This document shows positions 22,040 to 24,490 of a DNA stretch of 24,490 nt, piece by piece. Where the stretch lies: positions 1 to 24,490 of IMG/VR virus record IMGVR_UViG_3300043467_002106; one strand, written 5' to 3'. Every line of letters begins with the position of its first letter. Positions within the stretch are counted from its first letter, which is position 1. The DNA is from a virus. Position numbers and translations under genes: made by a program. Under the pieces are notes generated by a model. That model was not told the DNA's origin. It searched no databases and saw only the letters and a list, made by a program, of their open reading frames with translations.

Positions 22040-22048
22040 AATATCAAT

Positions 22049-22057
22049 ATTATAGCA
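22049..22057 (-). promoter_or_regulatory. Putative extended -10 giving a leaderless dNMP kinase mRNA
   Basis: TGC-TATAAT, identical to the element at 15481-15489, lies so close to the ATG at 22039 that transcription would begin only about three bases before it. No Shine-Dalgarno precedes this ATG. Leaderless transcripts are common in Actinobacteria, so this is plausible, but AT-rich DNA produces such matches by chance. Confidence 0.4.
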
Positions 22058-22493
22058 CTTGCTTATCGGTGTTTTGTGCTTTTCGTTCTTTTAGTTGATC
22101 CAAAAATTCATTGGCTAACATATCTGCTTCCCAGACAAAAGCCCTAGGAACCTGAAGAACTCTAAATGGATACTCTTGTCTGATGTCTTCAACCGTCATA
22201 AGCAATGGGAGAAGTGAGGCGTTTTTACATCTCCATTGACCAGAAATGTGATTTGCCACAACAGCTGAGTCAGTATAAATTATTGGATCTTTTAAATCTG
22301 ACATAGAGCACATAAGCAATCCTGCTATAACTGCCTCGTACTCTGCTTCGTTATTGGACCTAGGTCCTAAACCTCTAGCAAACTGTGCAACCTTTTTTCT
22401 ATTCTTATAGATCACAGCTGCACATGAAGCTTCACCAACTTTTTTCTGACCCTGTCCCCTAGATGCTCCATCGCAAAAAACTTCAATGCTCAT
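22050..22493 (-). CDS. Ribonuclease H type I
   Basis: The product has 147 residues. VFCDGASRG places D8, NNEAEYEA gives E51, IIYTDSAVVA gives D75 and WEADMLANE gives D124, the four metal-binding acidic residues of RNase HI. It cleaves RNA in RNA-DNA hybrids, removing primers or R-loops. It stands between the dNMP kinase-like gene and a small unknown gene in the nucleic-acid block. Confidence 0.9.
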   Translation of the reverse strand: MSIEVFCDGASRGQGQKKVGEASCAAVIYKNRKKVAQFARGLGPRSNNEAEYEAVIAGLLMCSMSDLKDPIIYTDSAVVANHISGQWRCKNASLLPLLMTVEDIRQEYPFRVLQVPRAFVWEADMLANEFLDQLKERKAQNTDKQVL

Positions 22494-22500
22494 ACAAAAC

Positions 22501-22710
22501 CTAGTCTACCTTGATATTAGTTGGTATGCCCAACTCTTTTGCTCTAGCAATAATTCTTTTCTCCATAGAATTAGAAGGAACTGAATAAGTTACCTGCAGT
22601 AAGTATCGAGATTTGTTGTACTCTGCCTGAGTTGGAAAATCTAAATTTTCTCTAATCGAAGAATAAAATTCTTCACTAGAGTTAACGGACTTATAGTGTC
22701 CTATATACAT
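22501..22710 (-). CDS. Small hypothetical protein, 69 residues
   Basis: The sequence has mixed beta/alpha character (YLLQVTYSVPSNS, KRIIARAKELGIPTNIKV). A strong AGGAGAC precedes the ATG. No family recognised. Confidence 0.6.
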   Translation of the reverse strand: MYIGHYKSVNSSEEFYSSIRENLDFPTQAEYNKSRYLLQVTYSVPSNSMEKRIIARAKELGIPTNIKVD

Positions 22711-22718
22711 AGTGTCTC

Positions 22719-23228
22719 CTAAAATGTACTAAAATCTTTATCAGACAAAAACCCTTTGTCTTCTCTAGCTGTTGCTATTTGCATGTTCTGGACTTTGTCT
22801 ATCAGCTTTCTTGAAGACTCAGAAGATATTCTTGCAGCAGCCTCCATTGATTCAGCTAATTGAACTACTGCTTCAACAGCTGTTAAGGCCATGTATTCTT
22901 TTTCTGCAGCAGCTATAGCGGCTGCTTCTCGCTCAGCTTCGTTCTTACCAACTCTATTGGTCTTGTAGACTGTCTTGTATCTAGCTTCTAGTAGCTTGTA
23001 CTGAGCTCTCGCAATTCCTGCAAACCTAGCAGCTCTTCCGTAGACGTTAGACGATCTAGCAACCAGAGAAGCTAAATCATTGATAGTTAGGTCTACATAA
23101 TTTGCGTCTGGTATTTCTATAAAATACTTATCTAAATCTTCCGACTTAGAGAATGCATTGACTATCTCCTGTAGCTGAGGATTTAAAAAATTAAATAGAC
23201 CATTTAATAGATCGTCGTTGGTATCCAA
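22719..23228 (-). CDS. Coiled-coil protein, possible recombination mediator (UvsY-like)
   Basis: The product has 169 residues. A long Ala/Glu/Arg helical region (GKNEAEREAAAIAAAEKEYM through AESMEAAARISSESSRKLID) follows NDLASLVARSSNVYGRAARFAG. This Y-G-R-A ... R-A-Q-Y-x-L-x-E-A-R-Y-K-x-x-Y-K pattern is reminiscent of phage UvsY-type proteins that load recombinase on single-stranded DNA, but the match is only an impression. A TTG start is inferred: an in-frame TAG lies five codons upstream and the next Met is at residue 112. It begins one base after the recoded end of the sigma gene. Confidence 0.55.
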   Translation of the reverse strand: MDTNDDLLNGLFNFLNPQLQEIVNAFSKSEDLDKYFIEIPDANYVDLTINDLASLVARSSNVYGRAARFAGIARAQYKLLEARYKTVYKTNRVGKNEAEREAAAIAAAEKEYMALTAVEAVVQLAESMEAAARISSESSRKLIDKVQNMQIATAREDKGFLSDKDFSTF

Positions 23229-23229
23229 T

Positions 23230-24095
23230 TCATTCTCTTTCTATGTTTGTAATCAAAAGGAACTCTTCCATTCCGTTCTGAAAATAATATTTCTTTTATT
23301 TTTAGTTTGATTTTACTGATATGTTCTCTAACAGTATTTGGATGCTCTGTTATCTTAGCAGCTATTTCAGAAGATTTCTTTCCATCTACATACTTCCATT
23401 TTATTAGTTGCCTTTCCTGAACAGTTAGGTAGCAGAATGGTGGCTGAGTATCTTCTCCTAGAATCCAAAACTCATCTACGTTGTCAGAAAAGATTAAATC
23501 TGTAACAGCATAATCTATCTGATCGATATTAACGCCTTGTATGGGAGCAGAGTTTCCATCTTCATCGTTGTAATCACTACCATTATACAATGGAAAACTT
23601 TTTCTTCCTAATTGGTCAATCAAGAATGTATCCACGTTCTTCTTAAGAAGGTAGAAGAAGTAGCTGTAAAGAAATGCACTAAAAGGAATTGGTCCTTTTT
23701 CTGAATCCTTTTTTTCATACCTGCTGATGCACTGAAAGAATGTCATTTGAACTGTCTGCCTGACATCTTCATCCGTGCAGTATCTTTTTGTCATATAGTT
23801 TATTCCGTCGCATACATTCGTTTACATGTTTGTATCCGGCCTGATTCAATTTGTTCTTCATTAAATTAAATCTTATAAAGTTATCCTTCACAAAAAGAGA
23901 CATGAATCTTCTTATGTCATAGTCGTTAAAGTTGTATTTTCCATGATACAACATGGTTACGTACTTAGTTAAAAAGTTATTAAAAACTTTTAACAGCTCC
24001 TGCTGTGATTTTTCTGAACCCTTTTTTGCCTTAGCTATCAGCTCTTGCATTTCGTTCTCTTCTAAATTGTAGTATTGCTCCTTATAATTGGACAT
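23230..24095 (-). CDS. Phage RNA polymerase sigma-like factor, frames joined at one or two CGGA sites
   Basis: ATG 24095 (GGAAGG six bases upstream; TAATG overlap with the nuclease gene) opens MSNYKEQYYNLEENEMQELIAKAKKGSEKS, a region 2-like start. That frame ends at 23769. After CGGA (23804-23807) the +1 frame reads INYMTKRYCTDEDVRQTVQMTFFQ, then FLYSYFFYLLKKNVDTFLIDQLGRKSFP and a region 4 helix-turn-helix (LTVQERQLIKWKY, KKSSEIAAKITEHPNTVREHISKI). A second in-frame CGGA (23272-23275) would shift once more and end at 23230, one base before the next gene. Without it the frame ends at 23204, overlapping that gene by 25 nt. Total is about 287 or 296 residues. It probably directs polymerase to phage late promoters. 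Confidence 0.7.
23272..23275 (-). other. CGGA recoding site 5 (possible), C-terminal end of the sigma gene
   Basis: CGG in the post-shift frame is followed by A. Shifting +1 here gives MEEFLLITNIERE and TGA at 23230-23232, abutting the TTG start at 23228. Not shifting gives a different tail that overlaps the next gene. Both are readable, so this site is only suggestive. Confidence 0.4.
23804..23807 (-). other. CGGA +1 recoding site 4
   Basis: CGG is in frame with ATG 24095, followed by A. The zero frame ends at TGA 23769-23771, and the +1 frame is closed by TAA shortly upstream (about 23825), so the shift must occur between these. Coding resumes with ATA at 23803. Confidence 0.7.
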
Positions 24096-24490
24096 TACTT
24101 GCCTTCCCAATATGGAATCTTGTCCATATAAAATTTTTTTATGTCTTCATAGAAGACTACTTGAGGTATTTGAATCTCTTGAGCAAAGTTTTTTGCTGCA
24201 CTAGAATACTTGCTACAAATAAAAGTAAGCTTATTGAACTCATCTGGATAATACCTTTTGAATCTTTTAAGCTTTATCTTACTCTTGTCGTCGAGATAAC
24301 CTTTTACTTCCATCCACTCATCAACCTTTGGCAAATAGAAATCTGGAGTGTATCCTTTTGTTCCGTCTTTTGATTGGAAAAGTAAAAACCTTTGGTTCAA
24401 ATTCAAATTCTATTTTATATGCGTTATATATCCTGGCTATATTAGCTTCCCAATTAGACCTCATAGAGATGCCAAGATCTTCTCTTAGTC
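24095..24490 (-). CDS. VSR/PD-(D/E)XK-like nuclease (5' end beyond window), frames joined at CGGA
   Basis: From the window edge the frame reads LREDLGISMRSNWEANIARIYN and KIEFEFEPKVFTFPIKR, reaching CGGA at 24362-24365. The +1 frame then reads TKGYTPDFYLP, then VDEWMEVKGYLDDKSKIKLKRFKRYYP. The combined S-N-W-E-A-N-x-A-R, E-P, Y-T-P-D-F-Y-L-P and E-V-K-G-Y motifs are those of small phage VSR/PD-(D/E)XK nucleases, with P-D and E-x-K as catalytic residues. Neither frame alone contains the whole fold. I recall homologs with Lys-Arg-Gly just before this T-x-x-Y-x-P-D-F, which would place one residue, possibly Gly, at CGGA. It ends in TAATG with the sigma gene. Confidence 0.75.
24362..24365 (-). 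other. CGGA +1 recoding site 6
   Basis: CGG is in frame with the nuclease N-terminal segment, followed by A. The +1 frame is closed by TAG about 45 bases upstream (in AAAATAGAATTT), and the zero frame stops at TGA a few codons further on. The break must lie inside this short interval. Coding resumes with ACA at 24361. Confidence 0.75.

Overview
The window looks like part of the genome of a large, AT-rich tailed bacteriophage. The evidence is two tail-fibre-like proteins, a holin-like protein and a peptidoglycan peptidase in one late block. There is also a run of tiny lysine-rich phage proteins (two fit the widespread phage families DUF5872 and DUF6321), and a nucleic-acid block with a sigma-like factor, RNase H, a dNMP kinase-like enzyme and a VSR-like nuclease. 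Very long threonine linkers and a host-like secreted surface protein suggest an actinobacterial host, perhaps a freshwater planktonic lineage; this is inference. No tRNA, CRISPR array, transposase or integrase was seen.

Layout. 3-3779 (+): two 2-oxoglutarate/Fe(II) oxygenases, a dTDP-glucose 4,6-dehydratase-like enzyme, a small Cys4 protein, a recoded Ala/Pro-rich protein and an acidic-tailed Cys4 protein. 3776-11283 (-): late block with small accessory genes, two fibre proteins, a holin candidate, a 1026-residue secreted or anchored surface protein, membrane proteins and an M15-type peptidase. 11327-15453 (-): glycan-modification operon with a NeuD/PglD-like acyltransferase, an FkbM methyltransferase, three glycosyltransferases and small membrane proteins. 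15548-18031 (+): a very AT-rich, divergently transcribed island with an SGNH-like hydrolase and a NodU/CmcH-type carbamoyltransferase. 18040-20859 (-): thirteen very small, mostly basic proteins ending at a clear terminator. 20941-24490 (-): nucleotide metabolism, RNase H, coiled-coil protein, sigma-like factor and nuclease (cut by the window edge).

Main discovery candidate: I scanned the predicted genes by eye for the arginine codon CGG. I found it in frame only six times, at 2966 (+), 5697 (-), 15788 (+), 23275 (-), 23807 (-) and 24365 (-). All six are followed by A (CGGA). Four sit exactly where a gene breaks and resumes in the +1 frame: the Ala/Pro-rich protein, the fibre, the sigma-like factor and the nuclease. 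A fifth does so probably (SGNH protein), and a sixth gives the sigma gene an end that fits snugly against the next gene. Reading CGGA as one residue, either as a quadruplet codon or as a +1 slip at an unreadable CGG, repairs the genes. This suggests a genome-wide recoding rule in the phage, its host or both, rather than random sequence errors, although raw reads and peptides are needed to exclude an artefact.
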